Positions 14,117 to 22,323 of a stretch of 25,467 bases of DNA are shown here, in pieces. This stretch comes from Clostridia bacterium. GTDB lineage: Bacteria > Bacillota_A > Clostridia > Oscillospirales > CAG-272. The stretch is from positions 1-25,467 of the forward strand of contig JAFTRT010000092.1 of NCBI GenBank assembly GCA_017462145.1, given 5' to 3'. Numbering within the stretch: position 1 is the first letter of the stretch; each line of letters begins with the position of its first letter. The translations under genes were made by a program, and so were the position numbers. The notes below the pieces were generated by a model. The model was not told where the DNA came from, made no database searches, and worked only from the letters and a program-made list of their open reading frames with translations.

Positions 14117-15457
14117 TCAAGCTTGTTCTACAGCCGCAATGATCGTCTTGGCCATATAGTCCAACATTTCGTCGGTCATACCGGGATAAACGCCAACCCA
14201 GAAGGTCTTGGTCATGATGCGGTCGGTGTTCTCCAAGGTTCCCACCACACGGTAGCCCTCTCCCGTCCGGCGCATTTCGTCAAAGCAAGGATGCTTGATC
14301 AAGTTGCCTGCAAACAACATACGGGTCTGCACACCCTTTTCCTCAATGTAGGAAACCACAGGCTCACGATCCACTCCCTCACGGCAGGTGATCAGGAAAC
14401 CGAACCAAGAAGGATCGGAGTTTGCACAAGCCTCGGGCAGGATCAGCTTGTCCGCCACAGGTGCCAGCTTTTCCTTCAAATATGCGAAATTATGCCGTCT
14501 GCGCTCTACAAAGCCGGGAAATTTTTTCAGCTGTGCGCATCCCACGGCGGCCTGCATATCCGAAACCTTCAGATTGTAACCGAAATGAGAGTACACGTAC
14601 TTGTGGTCGTAGCCCAAGGGAAGCTCACCGTACTGGCGGTCAAAGCGGTGATGGCAGAAATTATCCACACCGGAGGGGCACACGCAATCCCGTCCCCAAT
14701 CGCGCATGGAGCGCAGGATCTTGGACAGCAAGGGATTGTTGGTATAAACGGCACCGCCCTCTCCCATGGTCATGTGATGAGGGGGATAGAAGCTGCTGGT
14801 TCCGATGTCACCGATGGTTCCCGTCTTGCGTACCACGCCATCCAACACGTATTCCGAGCCAAGGGCGTCACAGTTATCCTCGACCAACCACAGGCCGTGT
14901 CGGTCACAGAAGTCCTTCACTGCCTTCAGGTCAAAGGGGTTGCCCAAGGTATGTGCGATCATGACAGCACGGGTCTTGGGAGACAGAGCCTCCTCCAGCT
15001 TGGTCACGTCGATGTTGTACTGGGGAATGGTGATATCCACAAACACAGGAACGGCACCATACTGAAGCATAGGGGTTACGGTTGTGGGGAAGCCTGCGGC
15101 CACCGTAATGATCTCGTCGCCTCTCTGAACGGCACGCTCTCCCAACAACGGGGAGGTCAGCGCCATAAAGGCCAGCAGATTGGCGGAAGAACCGGAATTG
15201 ACCACGTGGCAGAAGCGCACACCCATATACTCGCAGAACTTCTTCTCAAATTCGTCGGTATAACGACCGGAGGTCAGCCAAAATTCCAGTGCGCTGTCCA
15301 CTAGATTGCACATTTCGTCACTGTCATAGACACGGGATGCATAGGAGATACGGTCTCCCTCCTGATACGGCGCCTTCGTATGGTACTTCTCGCAGTACTC
15401 CTTGACCTGGCGCAGGATGACCTCCCGCTCTTCTCTTTCGTTGGTTGAGTGAATCAT
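14117..15457 (-). CDS. rfbH: RfbH/DdhC-type 3-dehydrase (E1-like, PMP and [2Fe-2S] dependent)
   Basis: The family removes the C3 hydroxyl of CDP-4-keto-6-deoxyglucose, using pyridoxamine phosphate and a [2Fe-2S] cluster, to make 3,6-dideoxyhexoses for surface polysaccharide. The 446-residue protein has the aminotransferase-like fold. At the place of the PLP lysine it has His227 (SFYPPHHMTMGEGG), the mark of the dehydrase. Cys258, Cys260 and Cys268 follow the C-x-C-x7-C cluster pattern, with Cys196 about 60 residues earlier as the likely fourth ligand. ATG 15457 was chosen for the AAGGAG 5 bases upstream; the longer frame would start upstream of a good site. No partner genes for the pathway (cytidylyltransferase, 4,6-dehydratase, reductase) lie in the window. 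Confidence 0.9.
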   Translation of the reverse strand: MIHSTNEREEREVILRQVKEYCEKYHTKAPYQEGDRISYASRVYDSDEMCNLVDSALEFWLTSGRYTDEFEKKFCEYMGVRFCHVVNSGSSANLLAFMALTSPLLGERAVQRGDEIITVAAGFPTTVTPMLQYGAVPVFVDITIPQYNIDVTKLEEALSPKTRAVMIAHTLGNPFDLKAVKDFCDRHGLWLVEDNCDALGSEYVLDGVVRKTGTIGDIGTSSFYPPHHMTMGEGGAVYTNNPLLSKILRSMRDWGRDCVCPSGVDNFCHHRFDRQYGELPLGYDHKYVYSHFGYNLKVSDMQAAVGCAQLKKFPGFVERRRHNFAYLKEKLAPVADKLILPEACANSDPSWFGFLITCREGVDREPVVSYIEEKGVQTRMLFAGNLIKHPCFDEMRRTGEGYRVVGTLENTDRIMTKTFWVGVYPGMTDEMLDYMAKTIIAAVEQA

Positions 15458-15540
15458 AACGACTCCTTTTTCTCTCATATTTTTCATCGTCAAACAGAGG
15501 TTGCATCCTTTGCCGGGCAAATGGACACAACTCTGCATTT

Positions 15541-15569
15541 ATCTTACCATATTTTCCCCCGTTTGTCAA
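15541..15569 (-). promoter_or_regulatory. Sigma-A promoter of rfbH
   Basis: Minus strand: perfect TTGACA (15569-15564), 17-base spacer ending TGG, TAAGAT (15546-15541), about 84 bases before the ATG. Confidence 0.8.
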
Positions 15570-15651
15570 CCAAAATTCCCTCTTTACTTGCAAATCCTGT
15601 TGATTTTTTCTTCATTTTTATGCTTTTTTTCATTTTTTTCGGGAAAATTTC

Positions 15652-15680
15652 TTGACAATTTCCTATAGGTGTGATACTAT
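15652..15680 (+). promoter_or_regulatory. Sigma-A promoter of the zur-znu operon
   Basis: Perfect TTGACA (15652-15657), 17-base spacer, TACTAT (15675-15680) with an extended TG at 15672-15673. The start of transcription would fall near 15687, inside the operator. Confidence 0.85.
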
Positions 15681-15701
15681 ATTTGAGAATTAGTCTCAAA
15701 T
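15681..15701. promoter_or_regulatory. Fur-family (probable Zur) operator
   Basis: ATTTGAGA-ATTAG-TCTCAAAT is a perfect 8-5-8 inverted repeat directly after the -10 element. Its core TGAGAATTAGTCTCA (15684-15698) is a 7-1-7 dyad of the Fur-family shape with one mismatch. It covers the transcription start, and the first gene of the operon encodes a Fur-family protein, so it is very likely an autoregulatory Zur site. Confidence 0.75.
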
Positions 15702-15715
15702 TGGAGCATACCATC

Positions 15716-16138
15716 ATGTCACACTATCAAACCGAACAAAAAAAGGTTCTGCTCTCCTTTTTGGAGCAAAACACCCATACACCGTATCGCATTGACGATA
15801 TCGTCCGCAAGCTCCGTGAGGAATACGGAAGCGAAACGCCCGGCAAAAGCACGATCTATCGGCTGATGACCGAGCTGGTGGAGGAAGGACGGGTCAAGCG
15901 TCTCGTCCGGGGCAACAGCCGCCACTTTGTGTATCAACTGTTGAGCGGCACGTCCTGTCATCGCCATCTGCACCTGAAATGCAATTGTTGCGGCAATCTG
16001 CTCCATTTGGATGCCGCCACCTCCAACCGAATGCTTCAGGCGGTGGAAAGCTTCAATCAATTTTCGGTCAGTTTGGAGGACACCGTCCTCTTCGGCACCT
16101 GTCGCCTTTGCGCCGAGCGGACAGGAGGACAAGCATGA
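15716..16138 (+). CDS. zur: Fur-family metal-responsive repressor, probably Zur
   Basis: The 140-residue protein has the winged-helix DNA-binding region at residues 1-75 (recognition segment GKSTIYRLMTELVEEGRVKRL at 43-63) and a metal-binding C-terminal half with Cys and His ligands: the CHRHLH cluster at 81-86, C89-x2-C92 and C129-x2-C132, the last two forming the structural zinc site. When zinc is plentiful such proteins bind DNA and repress uptake genes. Assignment as Zur rather than Fur or PerR rests on the znuACB genes that follow. ATG 15716 is used because GGAG lies 9 bases upstream; the longer frame starts inside the promoter. The stop overlaps the znuA start (ATGA). Confidence 0.88.
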   Translation: MSHYQTEQKKVLLSFLEQNTHTPYRIDDIVRKLREEYGSETPGKSTIYRLMTELVEEGRVKRLVRGNSRHFVYQLLSGTSCHRHLHLKCNCCGNLLHLDAATSNRMLQAVESFNQFSVSLEDTVLFGTCRLCAERTGGQA

Positions 16139-17127
16139 AGTACGGCCGCCTCCTTGCCCTCGTTCTGTGTCTCTGCTTCCTCCCTACCCTTTGGACGGGC
16201 TGTTCCGACCGTGCCAACCCATCCGACTCTTCCGAGGACGGGATTCAAATCCTTTGCACCACCTTTCCGCATTACGATTGGATGCGGCAGATCATCGGCG
16301 AGACCGAAGGTGTCACCCTGTCTCTGCTCATTTCCAACGGTACCGATCCCCATAGCTACGAGCCCACCGTGGCAGATCTTGCCGCCCTGGCACATACCGA
16401 TGCGGTGATTCTGGTAGGAGGGGAATCGGACACGTGGATTCGGGAAGCCATTGCCGTATCGGAAAACCACCGTCTGCGGACCCTGCTGTTAAGCGAAGCC
16501 GAGGGGGTTGTGCTCCGTGAAGTTACCGCTGAAAGCGGACACGAGCACGGCGAGCGGAAACACGACCACCATGACGGACATGACCACGAAGGCTTTGATG
16601 AGCACCTTTGGCTCTCTCTGTCCAACGCCATGGCCTGCGTCCGTGCCATGACCCGTCTGTTGACCGAGCTGGATCCCGTCCATGCAAGTGCTTACGAAAC
16701 CAACGCCGAAGCGTATCGGAAGGAGCTTTCTGCCTTGGATGAAGCCTATGCTCAAGCGGTGGCTGCTTCCCCTCGCCGAGAGTTGCTGTTTACCGATCGA
16801 TTTCCCTTTGTTTATCTGACAGAGGATTACGGATTGCACGTTCACGCCGCCTTCAGCGGTTGTACCACCGATGTAGATGCGGACTTTGAGACCGTCGTTC
16901 GACTAGCCGAATCGGTCAAGGAGATGCAGGTTTCCCGCCTGATGGTAACAGACGGCTCCGACCGCAAGCTTGCCGAGGCGGTGATCCGTGCCTGTGAGCA
17001 GGAGGAGCTGTCCATTTTAGAGTTGGATTCTCTCCAAACCATCACGGGACAGCGGATCCGATCGGGAGAGACCTATCTGTCGGTTATGACAAAAAATTTG
17101 TCGGTTCTCAAAGCCGCTCTTTCTTAA
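16135..17127 (+). CDS. znuA: Zinc ABC transporter substrate-binding lipoprotein
   Basis: ZnuA captures zinc outside the membrane and hands it to ZnuB. The 331-residue protein has a lipoprotein leader ending in TGC (Cys23), metal ligands in FPHYD (His46) and DPHSYEPT (His73), a histidine-rich loop at about 136-151 and the conserved DEHLWLS (His157) just after it. The His-rich loop is typical of zinc rather than manganese binders of the TroA fold. AGGAGG lies 7 bases before ATG 16135, and the start overlaps the zur stop by four bases. The frame extending further upstream is only the overlap with zur. Confidence 0.92.
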   Translation: MKYGRLLALVLCLCFLPTLWTGCSDRANPSDSSEDGIQILCTTFPHYDWMRQIIGETEGVTLSLLISNGTDPHSYEPTVADLAALAHTDAVILVGGESDTWIREAIAVSENHRLRTLLLSEAEGVVLREVTAESGHEHGERKHDHHDGHDHEGFDEHLWLSLSNAMACVRAMTRLLTELDPVHASAYETNAEAYRKELSALDEAYAQAVAASPRRELLFTDRFPFVYLTEDYGLHVHAAFSGCTTDVDADFETVVRLAESVKEMQVSRLMVTDGSDRKLAEAVIRACEQEELSILELDSLQTITGQRIRSGETYLSVMTKNLSVLKAALS

Positions 17128-17152
17128 ATTATTAATCAAAAAAGGAACATTT

Positions 17153-17875
17153 ATGCCGCAACTGATTTGTCGGGACGTGTCCTTGGGCTACAACGGACAC
17201 CCCATTTCGGAACATTTGAATTTTGAGGTTCAGGCAGGAGACTATCTCTGCATCGTAGGCGAAAACGGATCGGGCAAAAGTACGCTCAGTCGCACACTTT
17301 TGGGTCTCAAGGCCCCCCTGTCCGGAAGCATCCGATTGGAAGAGGGACTTCACAGCTCGGATATCGGTTATTTGCCTCAAAAAACCGACCTGCAACGGGA
17401 TTTCCCTGCCACCGTAGAGGAAATCGTGATCTCGGGCTGTGCAGGTCGCTCCCGCTTTCGCCCCTTTTACGGAAAACGAGAGCGGTTGGATGCCATCACC
17501 AACATGAAAATCATGGACATTCTCCCCCTTGCCAAGCGTTCCTTCCGAGACCTTTCGGGAGGACAGCAGCAGAGAGTCCTGTTGGCCAGAGCCCTGTGCG
17601 CCGCCAATCGGATTTTGCTGTTGGATGAGCCCGTTTCCGGCCTGGATCCCCACGCCACCGAGGAGCTGTACGAAACCATTCGGCACCTGAACCGCCATCT
17701 AGGTGTCACCATCATCATGGTCACCCACGATCTGAGGGGCACCATGGACGATGCAAAAAAAATCCTCCAGATGGGCAAAACCCCTCGCTTTTATCCCTCC
17801 CCGGAGCAATTTTGGGAGGAGACCCGTCGGAAAGGAGGACTCCGCCGTGACTACGATCCTACAGACCCTGTCTGA
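17153..17875 (+). CDS. znuC: Zinc ABC transporter ATP-binding protein
   Basis: ZnuC hydrolyses ATP in the cytoplasm to drive zinc import. The 240-residue protein has Walker A GENGSGKST near residues 38-46, the Q-loop LPQKTDL, the signature LSGGQQQRVLLARAL, Walker B ILLLDEP with the D-loop SGLDP, and the switch histidine in MVTHD. AAGGA lies 8 bases before the ATG, and the gap from znuA is 25 bases. The last 29 bases overlap the start of znuB. Confidence 0.92.
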   Translation: MPQLICRDVSLGYNGHPISEHLNFEVQAGDYLCIVGENGSGKSTLSRTLLGLKAPLSGSIRLEEGLHSSDIGYLPQKTDLQRDFPATVEEIVISGCAGRSRFRPFYGKRERLDAITNMKIMDILPLAKRSFRDLSGGQQQRVLLARALCAANRILLLDEPVSGLDPHATEELYETIRHLNRHLGVTIIMVTHDLRGTMDDAKKILQMGKTPRFYPSPEQFWEETRRKGGLRRDYDPTDPV

Positions 17876-18704
17876 ATATCTCTCCTACAGCTTCGTGCGC
17901 TACGCCTTGATCGTGGGCGTGCTCGTTTCCCTTTGTGCTTCACTGTTTGGTGTCGTTTTGGTGCTTCGCCGTTTTTCCTTTATCGGAGACGGTCTTTCCC
18001 ATGTGGCCTTCGGCGCACTGGCCGTTGCCTCGGTCATGAAGCTGACCAACGATATGCTCATCGTTCTGCCCGTGACCATTTTGGCAGCCATCCTCCTGTT
18101 GCGAACGGGACGAAACGCCAAAATCAAGGGAGATGCCGCCGTGGCCATGGTCTCGGTGGGTGCCTTGGCCTTGGGCTATCTGATCATGAGCCTGTTCTCG
18201 GCCTCGGCCAACGTGGCGGGAGACGTGTGCAGTACGCTGTTCGGTTCCTTCTCCATTATCACCCTCTCACAGCGTGACGTATGGCTTTGTATTGTACTTT
18301 CCATCACTGTAATTGCCCTGTTTTTGCTATTCTATCACAAGATCTTTTCCGTCACCTTCGATGAGGAATTTGCCGCTGCAACCGGTGTTCGGACCGGCTT
18401 GTATCAGCTTCTCACTGCGGTTATCACCGCTGTGATCATCGTGCTTGCCATGAATCTGGTGGGTTCCCTTCTGATCTCTGCCCTTGTGGTCTTCCCCTCC
18501 CTTTCCGCCATGCGGCTTTGCAAAAGCTTCCGAGGAGTCACGATCTGCTCGGCTGTGCTGTCGGTGCTCTGTGCCTTGGCAGGGCTGTTTGCCTCCATTC
18601 TGTTGGAACGGGTCCCCGTGGGCCCCACCATCGTGGCGGCAAACCTCATCGCATTCCTAATTTGCTCTGTTGTCGGCGCTTTTCTGCGAAGAATAAAATT
18701 GTAA
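17847..18704 (+). CDS. znuB: Zinc ABC transporter permease
   Basis: This 285-residue ABC-3 family membrane protein has about eight or nine hydrophobic segments and forms the zinc channel. Typical features are LRRFSFIGDGLSHVAFGALA near residues 40-60 and the ATGVRTGLYQLL loop. The start is GTG 17847, which has AAAGGAGG upstream with 8-base spacing; it lies inside the end of znuC, so the two are coupled. A longer in-frame ATG at 17751 lies well within znuC and has no ribosome site. The operon ends at the 40-base palindrome at 18714-18753. Confidence 0.92.
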   Translation: MTTILQTLSEYLSYSFVRYALIVGVLVSLCASLFGVVLVLRRFSFIGDGLSHVAFGALAVASVMKLTNDMLIVLPVTILAAILLLRTGRNAKIKGDAAVAMVSVGALALGYLIMSLFSASANVAGDVCSTLFGSFSIITLSQRDVWLCIVLSITVIALFLLFYHKIFSVTFDEEFAAATGVRTGLYQLLTAVITAVIIVLAMNLVGSLLISALVVFPSLSAMRLCKSFRGVTICSAVLSVLCALAGLFASILLERVPVGPTIVAANLIAFLICSVVGAFLRRIKL

Positions 18705-18713
18705 AAAACAGCA

Positions 18714-18753
18714 AAAAAAGAGAGTCTTGCAAACTTGCAAGACTCTCTTTTTT
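18714..18753. terminator. Bidirectional terminator between znuB and livF
   Basis: A perfect inverted repeat with 19-base arms (AAAAAAGAGAGTCTTGCAA) and a two-base centre, A-run on the left and T-run on the right. It ends both convergent operons. Confidence 0.92.
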
Positions 18754-18762
18754 GTTGCGATC

Positions 18763-19479
18763 TTACTCGCCCAAATACGCTTTTTTGATGCTCTCGTCGT
18801 GCAGCAGATCCGAGGCCTTTCCCTCGGTCACAATCCGTCCCGTTTCCAAGACGTAAACACGGTCGGATACCGACAGTGCCTTTTTTGCATTCTGCTCTAC
18901 CAACAGAACGGTCTTTCCCCGCTCTCGAAAGTCTTCGATGATCTCAAAGATCTCCGACACCAGCAAGGGAGACAATCCCATCGAGGGCTCGTCCATAACC
19001 ACCATTTCGGGATTAGAGAGCAAGGCTCTTCCCATGGCAAGCATTTGCTGCTCACCGCCCGAAAGGGTGCCTGCCAACTGGGTGCGGCGCTCCTTCAAAC
19101 GAGGGAACAGATCAAAAACCAACTCCATATTGGCGGCGATTTCCGCCTTATTCTTTCGGGTATAAGCACCCAAAAGCAGGTTGTCATAGACGCTCAAATT
19201 TTGGAACACCCGCCGTCCCTCGGGAACGTGAACCAATCCCAACGAAACGATGCGGTGCGCAGGCATTTTGGTCAGATTCTTGCCACCGTAGATCACACTG
19301 CCCGATTTGGGAGACAACAGTCCCGTTACCGTGTGCAGCGTGGTGGTCTTGCCCGCTCCGTTTGCGCCGATCAGCGAAACGATCTCACCTTTATTCACAT
19401 GAAATGAAATCCCTCTCAAGGCTCGGATCACACCGTAGTTGACCTCGAGATTTTCAACTTGAAGCAATGTTTCAGACAT
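18763..19479 (-). CDS. livF: Branched-chain amino acid ABC transporter ATP-binding protein LivF
   Basis: LivF is one of the two cytoplasmic ATPases of the Liv importer. The 238-residue protein has Walker A GANGAGKTTT, the LivF-type VPEGRRVFQNLSVYDNL motif, the signature LSGGEQQMLAMGRAL, Walker B MVVMDEPSMGLSP and the LLVEQNAKKAL segment. GGAGGAG precedes the ATG. It is the last gene of the livJHMGF operon, 20 bases after livG, and ends just before the palindromic terminator shared with znuB. Confidence 0.93.
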   Translation of the reverse strand: MSETLLQVENLEVNYGVIRALRGISFHVNKGEIVSLIGANGAGKTTTLHTVTGLLSPKSGSVIYGGKNLTKMPAHRIVSLGLVHVPEGRRVFQNLSVYDNLLLGAYTRKNKAEIAANMELVFDLFPRLKERRTQLAGTLSGGEQQMLAMGRALLSNPEMVVMDEPSMGLSPLLVSEIFEIIEDFRERGKTVLLVEQNAKKALSVSDRVYVLETGRIVTEGKASDLLHDESIKKAYLGE

Positions 19480-19499
19480 GGATCTCCTCCGCCTTCGGC

Positions 19500-20294
19500 T
19501 TATTCTCCGATATAGGCCTTGATGACATCGGGATTGTTGAGAACCTCAGAGGTCTCACCCTGTGCCAGCTCGGTACCGAAGTTCAGCACGGTCAGCCGCT
19601 CACAGATTCCCGCCACCAGGCGCATATCGTGCTCGATGAGCAAAATGGTCATTCCGAAATGCTCACGGATATAGGTAATATCATCCATCAGCTCCTGGGT
19701 CTCATTGGGGTTCATACCCGCCGCAGGCTCATCCAACAAAAGCAGGCGAGGAGAGGTTGCCATCGCTCTGGCGATCTCCAGCTTTCTCTGCTTTCCGTAG
19801 GGGAGATTGGCCGCCAAATAGTCGGCGTATTCCTCCAGCTTGAACACCTTCAACAGATCCATGGCTCTGGCCCGAAATTCCTGCTCGGACTTGCGATGTC
19901 TGGGCAAACGGAAGATGGACTCGGGGAGCGAACACGGAATGGAATTGGAAAGCCCGACCATTACGTTTTCCAGCACCGTCAGATTATGGAACAGACGAAT
20001 GTTCTGGAAGGTACGGGCAATGCCTCGCCGATTGACCTCAGCAGGCGCTTTTCCCGTCAGATTTTCTCCGCAGAGAAAGACCTGACCGGAGGTGGGCTTA
20101 TACACGCCCGTCAAAATATTAAACACGGTGGTCTTTCCGGCACCGTTGGGGCCGATCAGACCGTACAGCTCTCCCCTGCGAATCTGCAAGTTGACGTCAT
20201 CCACTGCCTTCAAGCCGCCGAATTGGATGCAAAGATGCTTGGTTTCCAGTACAAGCTCCTGCTCGGCAGCACCGTTGATGCTCGTATCCGTCAT
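19500..20294 (-). CDS. livG: Branched-chain amino acid ABC transporter ATP-binding protein LivG
   Basis: LivG is the partner ATPase of LivF. The 264-residue protein shows Walker A GPNGAGKTT, ARTFQNIRLF with the NVMVG stretch, the insert typical of LivG before the signature, PYGKQRKLEIARAMA in the signature position, Walker B LLLLDEPAAGMNP and LLIEHDMRLV. ATG 20294 is used because AAGGAGG lies 9 bases upstream; the ATG at 20303 directly abuts that site and is not usable. One base separates it from the livM stop, so translation is coupled. Confidence 0.93.
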   Translation of the reverse strand: MTDTSINGAAEQELVLETKHLCIQFGGLKAVDDVNLQIRRGELYGLIGPNGAGKTTVFNILTGVYKPTSGQVFLCGENLTGKAPAEVNRRGIARTFQNIRLFHNLTVLENVMVGLSNSIPCSLPESIFRLPRHRKSEQEFRARAMDLLKVFKLEEYADYLAANLPYGKQRKLEIARAMATSPRLLLLDEPAAGMNPNETQELMDDITYIREHFGMTILLIEHDMRLVAGICERLTVLNFGTELAQGETSEVLNNPDVIKAYIGE

Positions 20295-20295
20295 A

Positions 20296-21372
20296 TCACG
20301 CATCCTCCTTTTGGTCAGACTCTTTGGCCGCAGGCTCTGCGACTTTCGCACGCTTTTTGCGGAACAGGCGGTCGGCGACGACACGGAAATTGTACCGCTC
20401 ACGGAAGCTCTTCAAACCGGGTGCATTTTTATAAATGACGATCACAATCAAAATCAGTGCGTAGAACAGGTTCTGAAGCACAGCCAGATCTCCCGTCAGC
20501 ACGGTCTGGAGCTTGACGTTCAGGATGGTCACGAGGGTAGCGGCAATGATGGAGCCGTTGATGCTTCCGATTCCGCCCAATACCACCATAACCAAAATCT
20601 CGATGGAATAATTGTAATCAAAGTTTGCACTCTGTACACGGCTTTGGGTATAGCTGTAAAGAACACCCGCAATACCGGCAAAAAAGGCCGAAACGGTGAA
20701 GACCACCAGTTTGTATTTGGTTACGTCAATGCCCATGGCACGAGCGGCGATCTCATTGTCACGAATGGAGGTGATGGCCCGTCCGTGTTTACTGCGGAGC
20801 AAATTCTGCACCACGGCAAGACAGATGAGGACAAACACAAAGGCCACAATAAACAGATACTTTCGGTCAAATCTGGGGGTCTCCAGACCCAACGTACCGC
20901 CAAACCAAGACTCGGGCACGTTCATGACCACAGAGCGCACAATCTCGCCAAAGGCCAAGGTGACGATGGCAAGGTAGTCTCCCCGCAACCGAAGGGCAGG
21001 AAGTCCTACGATCACACCGAAAAGAGCCGCCACCAAGCCGCCCACCACAATAGCGATCAACAGCGTGGCAAAGCCATTCCCCAGAACGGGCTCCAGCAAG
21101 GCGGCAACCTTACCGCCCAGATAAGCGCCCACGCACATAAAGCCTGCGTGACCCAAGCTGAGCTCACCCAAAAAGCCGACCACCATTCCCAAAGAAGTGG
21201 CCAAAATAATCGCAATGGTAACCTTCTCCAAAAGAACGGTATCCGAGCGGGACACGTTCCCCGTCAGGGAGAGGACGGTATAGACCAACGCAATCACTGC
21301 GATGACAATATAATTGATGTAGTATTTCCACTGAATCCGGCTTTGAGGTTGTAAAGCACGATCTTTTCTCAT
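20296..21372 (-). CDS. livM: Branched-chain amino acid ABC transporter permease LivM
   Basis: The 358-residue membrane protein has about ten hydrophobic segments and LivM family marks: GELSLGHAGFMCVGAYLGG near residues 68-86, RLRGDYLAIVTLAFGEI, the ATPase-contact loop AITSIRDNEIAARAMGI, and VVLGGIGSINGSIIAA. It has a charged cytoplasmic tail rich in Lys and Glu. Together with LivH it forms the channel. Its ATG overlaps the livH stop by four bases (ATGA). Confidence 0.92.
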   Translation of the reverse strand: MRKDRALQPQSRIQWKYYINYIVIAVIALVYTVLSLTGNVSRSDTVLLEKVTIAIILATSLGMVVGFLGELSLGHAGFMCVGAYLGGKVAALLEPVLGNGFATLLIAIVVGGLVAALFGVIVGLPALRLRGDYLAIVTLAFGEIVRSVVMNVPESWFGGTLGLETPRFDRKYLFIVAFVFVLICLAVVQNLLRSKHGRAITSIRDNEIAARAMGIDVTKYKLVVFTVSAFFAGIAGVLYSYTQSRVQSANFDYNYSIEILVMVVLGGIGSINGSIIAATLVTILNVKLQTVLTGDLAVLQNLFYALILIVIVIYKNAPGLKSFRERYNFRVVADRLFRKKRAKVAEPAAKESDQKEDA

Positions 21373-22244
21373 ACCTTCTCCCTCCTCATCTTTCCGAGAA
21401 TACCGGAAGGCTTCACCAACAACACGATGATCAGAATGGAAAATTCCACCGCCTCCGTGTAGGGTGCGATCGCAGGGATACTATAAGAGATGCTCTCCAC
21501 CACGCCAAGCAAAATACCGCCCAGCATGGAACCGGGAATACTTCCGATGCCTCCGATTACCGCAGCCGTAAAGGCCTTGATACCGGGCATGGAGCCCAGG
21601 GTCACGGAAAGGCCGGGAGCCTTGCAAAGCATCAAATAGCCTGCCACAGCGGCCAAAGCCGAGCCGATGGCAAAGGTGATGGTGATGATGGCATTGGTGT
21701 TAATGCCCATCAGAAGAGCGGCGTCTCGATCCTCCGATACGGCAACCATGGCGCGTCCCGTTTTGGAAAATTTCACAAACAAGGTCAAAGACACCATGAT
21801 GACCACCGTGATACCAAGGGTCAAAAGCGTGCTGTAGTCCACGGACAGGATCCCGTAGTGGAATCCGCCCACGATCTGCAAGGATGCCAACACCTTGGGA
21901 GAGGAGCCGAAAATGATTTGAGCCAAGCTCTGAAGCAGATAGCTCATACCGATGGCCGTGATCAGAACGGCCAAGGGAGCGGCACCTCGGAGAGGCTTGT
22001 ACGCCAGCTTTTCAATGGTCACGCCCAAGATCACGCAAAACAGGATGGCCGCAGGCACCGCCAAAAGCGGATATCCCAAGCCCGACAGCACCAAATACAT
22101 GGTGTAGCCGCCTGCCATAATCACATCACCGTGAGCAAAATTCAGCATTTTGGCAATACCGTAAACCATGGTATAGCCAAGGGCGATGATCGCATAGGTA
22201 CCGCCCGAGCTCAACCCGTTGATAAGTGCTGATAAAATGTTCAT
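21369..22244 (-). CDS. livH: Branched-chain amino acid ABC transporter permease LivH
   Basis: The 291-residue permease has the LivH start NGLSSGGTYAIIALGYTMVYG followed by MLNFAHGDVIMAGGY, the ATPase-contact loop MVAVSEDRDAALLMGI and the closing AVIGGIGSIPGSMLGG. About eight membrane helices are expected. AGGA lies upstream of the ATG at suitable distance. It follows livJ after 79 bases containing a strong hairpin (22271-22306) and is coupled to livM. Confidence 0.93.
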   Translation of the reverse strand: MNILSALINGLSSGGTYAIIALGYTMVYGIAKMLNFAHGDVIMAGGYTMYLVLSGLGYPLLAVPAAILFCVILGVTIEKLAYKPLRGAAPLAVLITAIGMSYLLQSLAQIIFGSSPKVLASLQIVGGFHYGILSVDYSTLLTLGITVVIMVSLTLFVKFSKTGRAMVAVSEDRDAALLMGINTNAIITITFAIGSALAAVAGYLMLCKAPGLSVTLGSMPGIKAFTAAVIGGIGSIPGSMLGGILLGVVESISYSIPAIAPYTEAVEFSILIIVLLVKPSGILGKMRREKV

Positions 22245-22270
22245 AGTTGATCCTAACGTTCGTTATGATA

Positions 22271-22306
22271 GAATTTGCTGACGCAGAACTCTGCGCCAGC
22301 AAATTC
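22271..22306 (-). other. Intercistronic hairpin after livJ
   Basis: GAATTTGCTG and CGCAG arms with one internal mismatch fold into a 16-pair stem with a four-base loop between livJ and livH. No T-run follows on the transcribed strand. It most likely protects the livJ message from 3' decay or causes partial termination, so that the binding protein is made in excess. Confidence 0.7.
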
Positions 22307-22323
22307 AAAAGTTTTTCGTGGTT

